In this document: one piece after another, positions 8,656 to 16,953 of the stretch
How the letters are laid out: each line of letters opens with the position of its first letter
How positions within the stretch are numbered: the first letter of the stretch is position 1
NCBI RefSeq assembly: GCF_022810405.1
Contig: NZ_JALGQE010000020.1
Location: 17,760 to 81,759, forward strand
DNA from: Rhodococcus sp. ARC_M5
GTDB lineage: Bacteria; Actinomycetota; Actinomycetes; Mycobacteriales; Mycobacteriaceae
Length of the DNA stretch: 64,000 bases
Reading direction: 5' to 3'
Notes under the pieces: model-generated
Database searches by the model: none
Seen by the model: only the letters and a program-made list of their open reading frames with translations
What the model was told of the DNA's origin: nothing
Position numbers and translations under genes: made by a program

Positions 8656-8850
8656 CCGATGGTGCCGATCCTAGTGATGTACCACGCGCACACCGCACTT
8701 CTCGTAACTCTCGACGCCGCACCGGGGCACGGCGTCCCGTCGCGTCGCCCCCTGGGATCAGGGCGCTGAGCTCGCGAAGCCGACAAGGCTGTAGAAGCTA
8801 ATGAAAAATTACTTATTGCATTGAAAGCCACTACAGAACGATTTGCAACC

Positions 8851-8868
8851 TCTACTATTGCCAGTAGA
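8851..8868. promoter_or_regulatory. 18-bp inverted repeat, candidate TetR operator
   Basis: TCTACT (8851-8856) and AGTAGA (8863-8868) are perfect inverted repeats around ATTGCC. The site lies 35 bases before the acyl-CoA ligase start, between it and the divergent regulator. Binding by the regulator is inferred from position only. Confidence 0.45.
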
Positions 8869-8903
8869 AATTTACCGAGCAGGTATCGAAGGGGAAAGCG
8901 GCT

Positions 8904-10451
8904 ATGCCAACGATCGGAAGCATGTTGACCGTCAGTGCGCAGCGGTGTCCGGACAGGACGGCGCTGGTGCTCGCATCGAGTAGGCGTACCTACCGAGAAC
9001 TCGACGCCGAGGTCAATCGTGCAGCCCACGCACTGCACCGACTCGGGTTGAGCAAGGGAGATCGATTCGCCCTGATGGCCGGGAACTCCGATTGGTTCGT
9101 GATCGCGTTCTATGCCGCGGCAAAGCTCGGAGCCATCGTCGTACCCATCAACCCACGATCCGCTGGACCGGAACTGCGCTATCTCCTCGACGATTCAGGT
9201 GCATCGGTCCTGGCATTCGATGCAACCGTCTCGCAGGTGGTCACCGAGACCGTCGGTGACGCGAGCTCCCCGCTGCTCCTCGCGCTCGGACACGTGGAGG
9301 GGCACCGCAGTCTCGCGGACCTCGCCGCCGACGAGCCCGACTCCACACCCGAGGTCCTGGTCGACGAATCCGACGATGCGCTGATTCTCTACACCTCCGG
9401 AACTACAGGTCGCCCCAAAGGCGCTCTGTTCGACCATCATCGGACCATCTGGGTGGGTATTTCACTCACCAGCCTGTTCGGGCTCACCGAGGCGGACCGG
9501 CTGCTGCACGTCGCTCCGCTCTACCATGCAGCCGAGCTGACGATGATGCTCATTCCCGGCACGATGGTCGGCGCGACACATGTCGTACTCCCCGGCTTCG
9601 AGCCCACAGCAGTACTGGACGCGCTCGAGAGCGAGCGGATCACCGGCTTCTTCGGCGTGCCGACGATGTACCAGATGCTGCTCCGCCAACCCGACCTCGC
9701 CGACCGCGACCTCAGCGCATGGAGGACCGGAATCTTCGGTGCCGCACCGATGCCCGCTGACGCCGTCGGCCGCCTCCTCGACGCACTGCCGGCAGTGAAC
9801 CTCTACCAAGCGTGCGGTCAGACCGAAGGTGGACCGGGCGGAATCTACAGCCGCCCGCACGAGGTACGGGCCAAGCCCTCCGCAAGCGGCCGATTCAGCC
9901 TGCTCAACACCGTCGTCCGAGTGGTCGACCCGGAGAACCGGGATGTGCCACGCGGGGAGACCGGGGAGCTGATCCTGCAGGGCGAGACCGTCATGAAGGG
10001 CTACTGGAACAAGCCGCGAGAGACCGCAGACGTCCTACGCGAGGGATGGCTGCACACCGGCGACCTCGCGCGAATCGACGACGACGGATACATCACGCTG
10101 GTCGACCGAATGAAGGACATGATCATCACCGGTGGCCGCAACGTCTACTCCGTCGAAGTCGAGAATGCTCTGGCCGGCACCCCCGGGGTTGCCGACTGCG
10201 CCGTCGTCGGCCGCAGCGACGCCGTGTACGGCGAAACCATCGTCGCCGTCGTCACCCCACTTCCCGGTTGCGACATCACGCTCGACGAACTCCGTGAGCA
10301 CGCCGGAAAGCTGGTCTCCGACTACAAACTGCCGCGCGAGCTGGTCATCGCCGAGATCCCCCGCAACCCGTCCGGCAAGATCATGAAACACAAACTGCGC
10401 GACAAGCTTCAACACAGCGCAACGTCGTCAGGGCCAAGCCAACACCCCTGA
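8904..10451 (+). CDS. Acyl-CoA synthetase (AMP-dependent ligase, FadD-like)
   Basis: 515 residues. The P-loop YTSGTTGRPKG is at 163-173, and the adenylate-binding segment WLHTGDLARIDDDGYITLVDR is followed by DMIITGGRNVYSVEVE. The catalytic Lys lies in NPSGKIMKHKL near the C-terminus. It activates a carboxylic acid to its CoA thioester, which is the entry step for the operon on the left. A ribosome site (GGGGA) lies nine bases before ATG 8904. It is transcribed divergently from the double TetR gene and probably controlled by it. The substrate cannot be read from the sequence. Confidence 0.85.
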   Translation: MPTIGSMLTVSAQRCPDRTALVLASSRRTYRELDAEVNRAAHALHRLGLSKGDRFALMAGNSDWFVIAFYAAAKLGAIVVPINPRSAGPELRYLLDDSGASVLAFDATVSQVVTETVGDASSPLLLALGHVEGHRSLADLAADEPDSTPEVLVDESDDALILYTSGTTGRPKGALFDHHRTIWVGISLTSLFGLTEADRLLHVAPLYHAAELTMMLIPGTMVGATHVVLPGFEPTAVLDALESERITGFFGVPTMYQMLLRQPDLADRDLSAWRTGIFGAAPMPADAVGRLLDALPAVNLYQACGQTEGGPGGIYSRPHEVRAKPSASGRFSLLNTVVRVVDPENRDVPRGETGELILQGETVMKGYWNKPRETADVLREGWLHTGDLARIDDDGYITLVDRMKDMIITGGRNVYSVEVENALAGTPGVADCAVVGRSDAVYGETIVAVVTPLPGCDITLDELREHAGKLVSDYKLPRELVIAEIPRNPSGKIMKHKLRDKLQHSATSSGPSQHP

Positions 10452-10489
10452 CGGCCGGCGTCGCTGCGATACACCCGCCACCGCCGACC

Positions 10490-10521
10490 GACTCGTGCAG
10501 CGCCTCGGCACTGCACGAGTC
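10490..10521 (+). terminator. Hairpin after the acyl-CoA ligase gene
   Basis: GACTCGTGCAG (10490-10500) and CTGCACGAGTC (10511-10521) are perfect 11-base inverted repeats with a 10-base loop, 39 bases after the ligase stop. No U-tract follows, as is common in high-GC actinobacteria. Confidence 0.55.
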
Positions 10522-10612
10522 GCACGCAGCAGCGGAGCAACACCTCCGACACGACAGCATCGAGATAGTCAGTTCCACACAACAATCGGCAGCGCGGGGG
10601 CCTGCCGCCACA

Positions 10613-10630
10613 GACCGGACCGGTCCGGTC
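10613..10630. promoter_or_regulatory. Perfect 18-bp palindrome upstream of the secreted hydrolase
   Basis: GACCGGACC followed directly by GGTCCGGTC forms an uninterrupted palindrome ending 21 bases before the hydrolase start. It may be an operator or part of the leader structure. No known regulator was recognised. Confidence 0.4.
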
Positions 10631-10651
10631 CGGCAACGAACAAGGACCGAC

Positions 10652-12322
10652 ATGACTGCACGCCCCCTCTCCGTCCTGCGACCGGTCTGCGCGATCGCTG
10701 TGGCCGTGGCCATCGCGGTGACATCGGCACCGACTGCCGCCGCCGCGCCGACCAGCCTTGCTTTCATCGAGCCTTACGACATGGGGCCCACCGCAGCGCC
10801 GAACGTCGAGACCACGTACGTCACTGTTTCGGCACCCCTCGGGCCCAGCGGCATAGCAATCCCCGATGCCTGCCAGAACCTGGGCTACCTCCGCGTCAAA
10901 TCCGGTTCGGGCCCAGATGATCCGGAGAAGTCGGATGCAGTACTCATCACCCAACCGGGGGTGTACGAAGGCGCAGGAATGTTGGCACCGTTCGCCTCGA
11001 ACACCGTGCGCGCAGCGGCCCTTCAGGGCCGCAACATCGAAGTGTGGGTCATAGACCGCCGAGCGAACTGTCTCGAAGACCCCACCGGGCTCGAGCGCGC
11101 AAAACAGAACAACGATCCAGATGCTGCAGCGCAGTACTACCTACAGGACAACGCGCGCATCGAAGCCCCCCTCGATCCTGACATCGCCGTGACGAGTCTG
11201 CTCGGCATCGAGCAAACTCTTCGCGACCAACAAGTCATCACCGACCAGCTCCCAGAGCAGTTCAGGTCGAGCAAACTCTTCTGCGGAGGACACTCCCTCG
11301 GAGCCCTCATCGCCGGGGCACAAGCCAATCGGCTCGACGTCAACGGAGCCCTCGCCGCACCCTGCGCCGGATACTTCTCCCTCGACTCTCGTTTCGCCAC
11401 CACCGGCTCTGCATTGTTCGACGCCATCGACTCACTGGGCATCGGACTCAATGCCCTCACCCCCGCGACGGGCGTTCTACCGACGATCCCGCTGCTCAAC
11501 CGCGCCCTGGGCTTGGCGGCGAGCATCGCTTCCGCTGCAGACCTTGCCCCCGATGCCGAGTCCACGATCGTGGGCACCATCCCCGACGACCTCCTCAACG
11601 AGCTACTTGCACAAGCGCTGATATCCCCCACCGTCGTCGACTTTCTCCGCGCCGAACCCGACATCTCCCGCACTCGAATCACCAACGCGGCGCTGCTGGG
11701 ACTCGTGCTCGACGACAACACCCAACCACTGGGCTACTTACGCAGCAGCATCGGCGGATTCGGCACGCCCGCCGACCTCAAGAACCTCGTTCTCCCCGCC
11801 CAGCTGCCGCAGATCTACACCGGTCTCGTCGGCGGGAACACGATGGTCGCCCCCGTTGCCATCGACGGCCCAATCACCTGGCTGCCCTACGACCGCATCC
11901 CCACCAGCGGACTTCAGACCCGCGACGGCATCACGTACACCACTCCCGACAGCGAAGTCACCGACATACGACAACTGGCGAGCTTGATGGCGAACCCGGT
12001 AGTCGACGGCATCGAGTGGAACTTCCCCCTGCGACTACTGCTCGAACTGCTCGCTCTCAACTCCGGAGACCGCACAGCGGACCTGCAGAACTTCGCTCCC
12101 GTCCTGACCATGCCCGACCGCCCCATCCTCTACCTGGACGGCGCGGACTCCGGTTTCGCAGACGGGCTGCAGCAAGCAAACGCACCCACCGACGGTCGCA
12201 CCATCGCGGTTACCGGCTACAACCACCTCGACGTGTGCACCGCCGCGTGGACGCAGACGCGGCCGGAACCGGTCAGCGCAGCGATCGTCGGCGAACTAAT
12301 TGCGCCCACCTTGGACTGGTAG
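10652..12322 (+). CDS. Secreted alpha/beta hydrolase (lipase/esterase-like)
   Basis: 556 residues. The N-terminus has an Arg residue, a hydrophobic core (VCAIAVAVAIAVTSAPTAAAA, with a signal peptidase site after AAA) and then a mature protein with few membrane features. The nucleophile elbow GGHSLG places the catalytic Ser at about 215. NHLDVCTA near residue 525 is a good candidate for the catalytic His. AAGGA lies just before ATG 10652. Family members hydrolyse esters of lipids or polymers outside the cell. Its position after the branched-acyl catabolic genes makes release of the substrate acid a reasonable guess, but it has its own promoter region and the link is not proven. Confidence 0.75.
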   Translation: MTARPLSVLRPVCAIAVAVAIAVTSAPTAAAAPTSLAFIEPYDMGPTAAPNVETTYVTVSAPLGPSGIAIPDACQNLGYLRVKSGSGPDDPEKSDAVLITQPGVYEGAGMLAPFASNTVRAAALQGRNIEVWVIDRRANCLEDPTGLERAKQNNDPDAAAQYYLQDNARIEAPLDPDIAVTSLLGIEQTLRDQQVITDQLPEQFRSSKLFCGGHSLGALIAGAQANRLDVNGALAAPCAGYFSLDSRFATTGSALFDAIDSLGIGLNALTPATGVLPTIPLLNRALGLAASIASAADLAPDAESTIVGTIPDDLLNELLAQALISPTVVDFLRAEPDISRTRITNAALLGLVLDDNTQPLGYLRSSIGGFGTPADLKNLVLPAQLPQIYTGLVGGNTMVAPVAIDGPITWLPYDRIPTSGLQTRDGITYTTPDSEVTDIRQLASLMANPVVDGIEWNFPLRLLLELLALNSGDRTADLQNFAPVLTMPDRPILYLDGADSGFADGLQQANAPTDGRTIAVTGYNHLDVCTAAWTQTRPEPVSAAIVGELIAPTLDW

Positions 12323-12836
12323 AACGACCGTAACGGTCAGATATGCCAGGGGTGACGCCGTCGCAGACAGGATAGGAAATATCGACAGCTCGGTCGGAGT
12401 CACCGATGATGGCCATGGACGGTACCGCGTTGCAGACGCTGAGCAGAAGGTCAGCTCTTGCTGCGACAGGAACAGGTGTGGCTTCGCCGGTCTCGACAGC
12501 GTGTGTGCGATTGTCTCGAATCACAGGCAAAGACTGCTGTTTGTCGAGTTGGCGCACCTCGTCTTGACCGAGCTCGCTCATCGTCTGCGCAAGCAACGCC
12601 CGAGCAACGACATAGCCGGCGGGAGCCGCACGGGTAGCGGATTGACCGTCTTATACGGTCGACGTTGACCGAATCGTAACGCGCCGCCAAGATCGGCGCG
12701 AGCGCTCACGGTCCGATGGTGCTGGATCAGTATGAGGAAGCGTCACCATGGCATTCAGGCACTGTGCCGCAACTAGTTTCATGAGGCAGGTTGCCCTGCA
12801 GCATATTCGTCAGTGCCCGCCTCTACAGTGTCGGGT
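12323..12836. other. Intergenic stretch without a supported gene
   Basis: Short frames here overlap one another and have unlikely composition. A small repeat (ACCGT, ACGGT) follows the hydrolase stop. Nothing else was recognised. Confidence 0.5.
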
Positions 12837-13199
12837 GTGAGCGACAACCAGTGCGTGGCCACGGTGCCTGAGCGTGTGCTCGACGAGCTTGCGCAGGTGG
12901 TAATCGACAGGATCGATCAACTCCTCGATCGGGTGACCGATCGCGCTGTGGGCGCGCCGCCTCCGGGATCGGCGGCGTGGGAGTTGGAGTGGAGTGCCCG
13001 AGACACTGTGATCGGACGTGCGCGCGTGGCCGAAAGATCGCGTGTACGAGAGGAATTGGCGCGCCGCGCGTGCGCCGAACTCGGCATCGCCGAAGGTTCC
13101 GCACCGGCGGTGCCGGCTCGGCACGCTCCCCCGGTACGACCCCTCCGGACGAAGCCCGGACGTGTCCGCGTCGACGAGGCGCAGCTGACCTTCTTCTGA
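12837..13199 (+). CDS. Small hypothetical protein beside the topoisomerase gene
   Basis: About 120 residues if GTG 12837 is the start (MSDNQCVATVPERVLDELAQ); a GTG at 12813 is an alternative. The protein is mostly helical and charged, with no signal peptide or membrane segment, and ends in a basic tail (RPLRTKPGRVRVDEAQLTFF). No family was recognised. It is convergent with the topoisomerase gene, which ends 70 bases away on the other strand. Coding is supported by composition and by absence of a better frame, not by homology. Confidence 0.5.
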   Translation: MSDNQCVATVPERVLDELAQVVIDRIDQLLDRVTDRAVGAPPPGSAAWELEWSARDTVIGRARVAERSRVREELARRACAELGIAEGSAPAVPARHAPPVRPLRTKPGRVRVDEAQLTFF

Positions 13200-13269
13200 A
13201 CCTGCCGCTCGAACTCTTTTCCCCGATGGGTGCAGGCGTACGACCCCGCTGCTGTCCTGCGGCACCCGT

Positions 13270-15660
13270 TTACCGACGCACGGTGCGTTTCTTGGTGCCT
13301 GCGGTGGATTTGCGGTCCTCGAACTTCAGCTTGAATCCAAATGTCTTGCTGCCCTGGTACGTACCTGCGGCCAGTGCGCCTCGGGCCCGGTACGTCTTAC
13401 CTGTCTTGCTCGTGGCGTCGAATTCGATGGTCTCCCCGGCCAATAGCTTCTCCAGTTCCTGATCGGTGAAGTCCTTACCCCGCCAGTGTTCGTTGGCACC
13501 CCATCCGCGACCTTTGAACGTCACCGGCTTGCCTTTCCACACTCCACTGACCAGATCGGTCCGAGGTGCACGCTCCTCGAATCGAGGGTTGAAGCTCACG
13601 TGTGGGTACTGCTTGCCGTCTTTCTCCCTCACGCCTGGTTCGAGCTTTCCCGTGCAGGTGAACGTCTTTCCCGACTTCGCGCTCGTCGAGACGATCTCGA
13701 TGACCCGGCCGGCGAGCAGTGCCGCTGCTTCGGTGTCGGTGAACCGGTGGCCGCCGAAGACCCGCTTGGCGCGGGTCACGACCGTGCCTGCGTGGGTGAA
13801 ATGCAGCTCCGGTGGCAGCTCGATCATCTCCATCGCTTCTCGGGTCACCCCGGCCTTGCCCATCCGTGCGGTGAGCTCGCCGGACAACGTCCTCGCATTC
13901 GCCGTCATCGTCGCGAGGTCGCGGCGCACCAGATCCGCCACGAGGGAAAGATAGTCGGCTGCCTTGCCGGTTCCGGCCTCGATCTGCGCCATCTGCTCGA
14001 AGACCTGCTCGGTGATCGTCAGATCCCCGATGTGCGTGCCCGGCAGGATCCGATGGTTGAGTTCACCGATCGCGCTGAGGGTGATCTTGCCGCGCTTCTC
14101 GATCATCAAGGCCTTGCCGCCCGAGTTGTTCGTGACCTCGGCATAGGTGCTTGTCCGGGTCGCGCCGGTACCTACGCTCCGCTTCTCGAGCTGTTTCATC
14201 AACCATCCCATCGTCGGATGCGGCGGCCGCGGCGGGAAGCCCTCGTGGACGAACGGGTCCGCGATAGTACCCAACGCCGTCGCACCAGTGGGTTGCTCGT
14301 CGCGCTCGCCGCCGTCCTCCTCCTCGACGACGAACACACCTTTCCATCCGAGCACTGCGGGCACATTCAGCGAGCCGACGAAGCTCGGGTACTTCTCGAC
14401 GTGGCCGCGATGCTGGTCGTACTCGTAATCGGGGGCGAGCATCGTCAGGTAGTTCTTCGCGAGGAGCTCGTAGATCTCCCGACCCAGCTCGCCGTAGGCC
14501 TTCTCCACTGCCGCGAGGCTCGGCGGTACGTTGGGCCCCGGACGGTTGGCACCGTGCGCGCCACCGGACTTGACGTGGCTCGTACGTGGGCCGCGATGGC
14601 TCAGCGCCGCCGGATCCACGCCCACCACACCGGCGATCGCGTCGACCGATGGAAGCAGCTCGTTGAACTGCTCGATCGAGATGAACTTGTCCTCGGTACG
14701 CGGGTAGGACACCACCTGCGCCTCGTACATCTTCTGATAGGTGTCGAGAACGTTCTTCGCCCCGAAGCCCTTCTTCGCGAGCAGTGACGACAGTCCGGCC
14801 AGGTCCATCAGTTTCGGCGGTCCCGTTTTCTTGCGTGTGGTCCCGTCGTGGACGACCGGTGACGACTGAAGGCCGCCGGGAACATCGTTCTCGTTCTCGA
14901 ATCGATCGACCTCGGGGTCGGTGTACGTCACGCCGTTCTCGTCCCGAAACCGGTTCTCGTAGAACGCCTTCTTGACGTATCCGTGGTGCGCGTCGAGCCC
15001 GTCACCGACGATCACGACCATCGCGGACTTGAGCCGCCCGTTACGCAGTACCGTGCTCGCCCCGGTCGTCTTGGTCGCAACTCTGGTGAACTGCATCGAG
15101 AGCATGTCCCACTTCGACCGGAAGTCGGCCTTGCGGTAGTCGCCCTCGGCAGCGATCGCCGTGACCGGGCGACGGGCTGTGAAGGCCTTACGCAGCGATG
15201 CCGGTGTCTCGTCCAGGAACTCCATGCGTTCGAGCTTCTTGTTCTCGAGGCCCAGGTACTCCACGATCTCCCAGCCCAGCAGTGAGCCTTCACCTGTCGG
15301 ATCGAGATCGGCTGCATTGCAGACGCTCTCGCACTCCGAGAGCACTGTCTTGAGGTCCTGCAGCAAGCTTTTCGCGTCCGGATCGGTGACCAGCTTGCCG
15401 CCGGACACCCGGCGCCGGATCTCTCGCTCCCAGCGGAAGTCGTCGGCGTTCCACGGGAGATATTCGAGCTCCCAGCTCTTGTACTTGTCGGTGAGAGGCG
15501 CGGGCACCATCGCGGAAGGGTCTTTCAACTCCAGCAGGTGGCCGCGAGCGTGGACGATGACGTACTCCGTGCCTGCGAACGTGCCACTCATACCGCCCAG
15601 TGCGGCGGCGAAGTTGCGAGCTGCGGAGGGCTTTTCGGTGAGGATTCCGACTTTTCCCAT
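13270..15660 (-). CDS. Type IA DNA topoisomerase (TopB/III-like), conjugation-associated
   Basis: 796 residues. The Toprim domain begins with LTEKPSAARN (7-16), and its acidic site is AADLDPTGEG (Asp118, Asp120, Glu124), where chromosomal enzymes usually have DxDREGE. The catalytic Tyr is 319 in VVSYPRTEDKF. Two C-terminal repeats (VTRAKRVFGGHRFTDTEAAALL and VTFKGRGWGANEHWRGKDFTDQELEKLL) look like topoisomerase C-terminal modules. The start ATG 15660 has AGAAGG in front. It is the last gene of the conjugation cluster. Topoisomerases of this kind are often carried by large conjugative plasmids, where they may handle transferred single strands. Confidence 0.85.
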   Translation of the reverse strand: MGKVGILTEKPSAARNFAAALGGMSGTFAGTEYVIVHARGHLLELKDPSAMVPAPLTDKYKSWELEYLPWNADDFRWEREIRRRVSGGKLVTDPDAKSLLQDLKTVLSECESVCNAADLDPTGEGSLLGWEIVEYLGLENKKLERMEFLDETPASLRKAFTARRPVTAIAAEGDYRKADFRSKWDMLSMQFTRVATKTTGASTVLRNGRLKSAMVVIVGDGLDAHHGYVKKAFYENRFRDENGVTYTDPEVDRFENENDVPGGLQSSPVVHDGTTRKKTGPPKLMDLAGLSSLLAKKGFGAKNVLDTYQKMYEAQVVSYPRTEDKFISIEQFNELLPSVDAIAGVVGVDPAALSHRGPRTSHVKSGGAHGANRPGPNVPPSLAAVEKAYGELGREIYELLAKNYLTMLAPDYEYDQHRGHVEKYPSFVGSLNVPAVLGWKGVFVVEEEDGGERDEQPTGATALGTIADPFVHEGFPPRPPHPTMGWLMKQLEKRSVGTGATRTSTYAEVTNNSGGKALMIEKRGKITLSAIGELNHRILPGTHIGDLTITEQVFEQMAQIEAGTGKAADYLSLVADLVRRDLATMTANARTLSGELTARMGKAGVTREAMEMIELPPELHFTHAGTVVTRAKRVFGGHRFTDTEAAALLAGRVIEIVSTSAKSGKTFTCTGKLEPGVREKDGKQYPHVSFNPRFEERAPRTDLVSGVWKGKPVTFKGRGWGANEHWRGKDFTDQELEKLLAGETIEFDATSKTGKTYRARGALAAGTYQGSKTFGFKLKFEDRKSTAGTKKRTVRR

Positions 15661-15729
15661 GACAATAGATCCTTCTCTGCGGTGCGTGCGGCGTGTGGAC
15701 AGCGAGGGTGTTGCCGGTGGCCGGTCGGG

Positions 15730-16302
15730 CTAGAGGCCTGCGCTGACGAGGCGATAGTTCGCGACCTTCCAGCCGTCAGCGGTGCGTTCGAGGTCGACGG
15801 CTCCGGTGTAGCCGGTGAACGGGGTGATCTCACCGCTGCGGTGTTGGACGACGCGGTCGATGACGACAGCCACGGTGGACTGGTTGTCACCGTCCATCTC
15901 GGCGGCTGTGCCGTCGGCGTAGACGCTGGTGTCCGGTCGAGCGACGGCGGTGACGACGTCTCCGCTGCGTGCCCATGCCGACCACTCCGGGATCGGCTGC
16001 GGGGCTGGATCGGGTGGCGTGGCGGCGGCGGTGGCCATCGATCCGGTCACGTTGTCGCGCTGGGCGTGCAGGGCATCCCACGGTGAATCCTGCACTGCCG
16101 GTTGCCAGGTGAACACACCGGACATCACCGACGTCGCGACGCCGACCGGGTCGGTGGCCGACGGGTCGATGGCGATCCCGGCGTCCGTGCCCGGTGGTGG
16201 CGGTGTGTCCGAACCGCGGAACACGAACACGACCAGAGCGGCAATGGCGACCACCCCGACGAGACCGAGACACGCGAACACGATGCCTGCTCTTCGGCTC
16301 AT
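15730..16302 (-). CDS. Membrane-anchored conjugation-cluster protein (single TM, extracytoplasmic domain)
   Basis: 190 residues. A single membrane anchor (IVFACLGLVGVVAIAALVVFVF, residues 7-28) is followed by a Pro-rich linker and an outside domain with AVDLERTADGWKVANYRLVSAGL at the end. The latter resembles the NTF2-like folds of type IV secretion assembly proteins. It overlaps the upstream 48-residue gene by ATGA, so it is in the same transcript. No specific family name can be given. Confidence 0.65.
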   Translation of the reverse strand: MSRRAGIVFACLGLVGVVAIAALVVFVFRGSDTPPPPGTDAGIAIDPSATDPVGVATSVMSGVFTWQPAVQDSPWDALHAQRDNVTGSMATAAATPPDPAPQPIPEWSAWARSGDVVTAVARPDTSVYADGTAAEMDGDNQSTVAVVIDRVVQHRSGEITPFTGYTGAVDLERTADGWKVANYRLVSAGL

Positions 16303-16445
16303 CTCGTGTGCTCCTGCGAGTCGGAGTCGTTCGCTGACTCAGCGTCGGTGTCGCAGATCTGGCCCAGCGCAGCGGCTTTGGCGATGACTTCGAGCCAATC
16401 GACGATCGGTGCATCCGCCTGGCGGTTGTGGAGGATCTGTGCCAT
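16299..16445 (-). CDS. Small hypothetical protein (48 aa) of the conjugation cluster
   Basis: The frame continues further upstream, but ATG 16445 has a strong AGGAG site, giving MAQILHNRQADAPIVDWLEVIAKAAAL and an acidic tail. It is soluble and partly helical with no recognised domain. It is coupled to the next gene by a four-base overlap. Confidence 0.6.
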   Translation of the reverse strand: MAQILHNRQADAPIVDWLEVIAKAAALGQICDTDAESANDSDSQEHTR

Positions 16446-16518
16446 ATCTGTGCTCCTTGGTCTGTGATGGTGCCAGTGTCCTGGTGGCCACCGACAACAA
16501 ATGTGGTTGTGTGCCGCG

Positions 16519-16917
16519 CTAGCCGACGGTGGGGACTCCTGCTCCGGCGACAACGCTCACCGTCCAGATCGCCCACATGACGAGCGCGGTCGCCGCCACG
16601 TGGATGGCTTTGCGGAGCGCAGTGACAGTCCAGTTCTGCGCTCGCGCAGAGGCGTCGGCGACAGCGATGAGGCTGCCTATGGTCATCGCCGCGGTGACGG
16701 CAATGACGGCCCACCAACCATGCGCGAGAACGTCGCTGGTCGCCGCGGCGCGGCCGCTGTCCTCGATCGTGGTGATCATCGACTCCAGGATCAATCGGGC
16801 GACGGGAACAGCCCACACCGTCCATACGATGACCGAGGTCAGAGCAAGGGCTGTCAGTGCTCGATGCCGATCGTGGGACGTCAGGTGGTGGCTGGTGCGT
16901 GTCGGCGCGGTGCTCAT
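16519..16917 (-). CDS. Small integral membrane protein of the conjugation cluster
   Basis: 132 residues with three or four predicted membrane helices (ALALTSVIVWTVWAVPVA, WWAVIAVTAAMTIGSLIAV, VAATALVMWAIWTVSVVAGA). The ATG at 16917 lies 37 bases after the peptidase-transglycosylase gene. No family recognised; by position it may be part of the mating channel or an accessory to it. Confidence 0.65.
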   Translation of the reverse strand: MSTAPTRTSHHLTSHDRHRALTALALTSVIVWTVWAVPVARLILESMITTIEDSGRAAATSDVLAHGWWAVIAVTAAMTIGSLIAVADASARAQNWTVTALRKAIHVAATALVMWAIWTVSVVAGAGVPTVG

Positions 16918-16953
16918 GAGTGGGCCTTTCCGTCGAGCATTGGTCGGTGGCGG

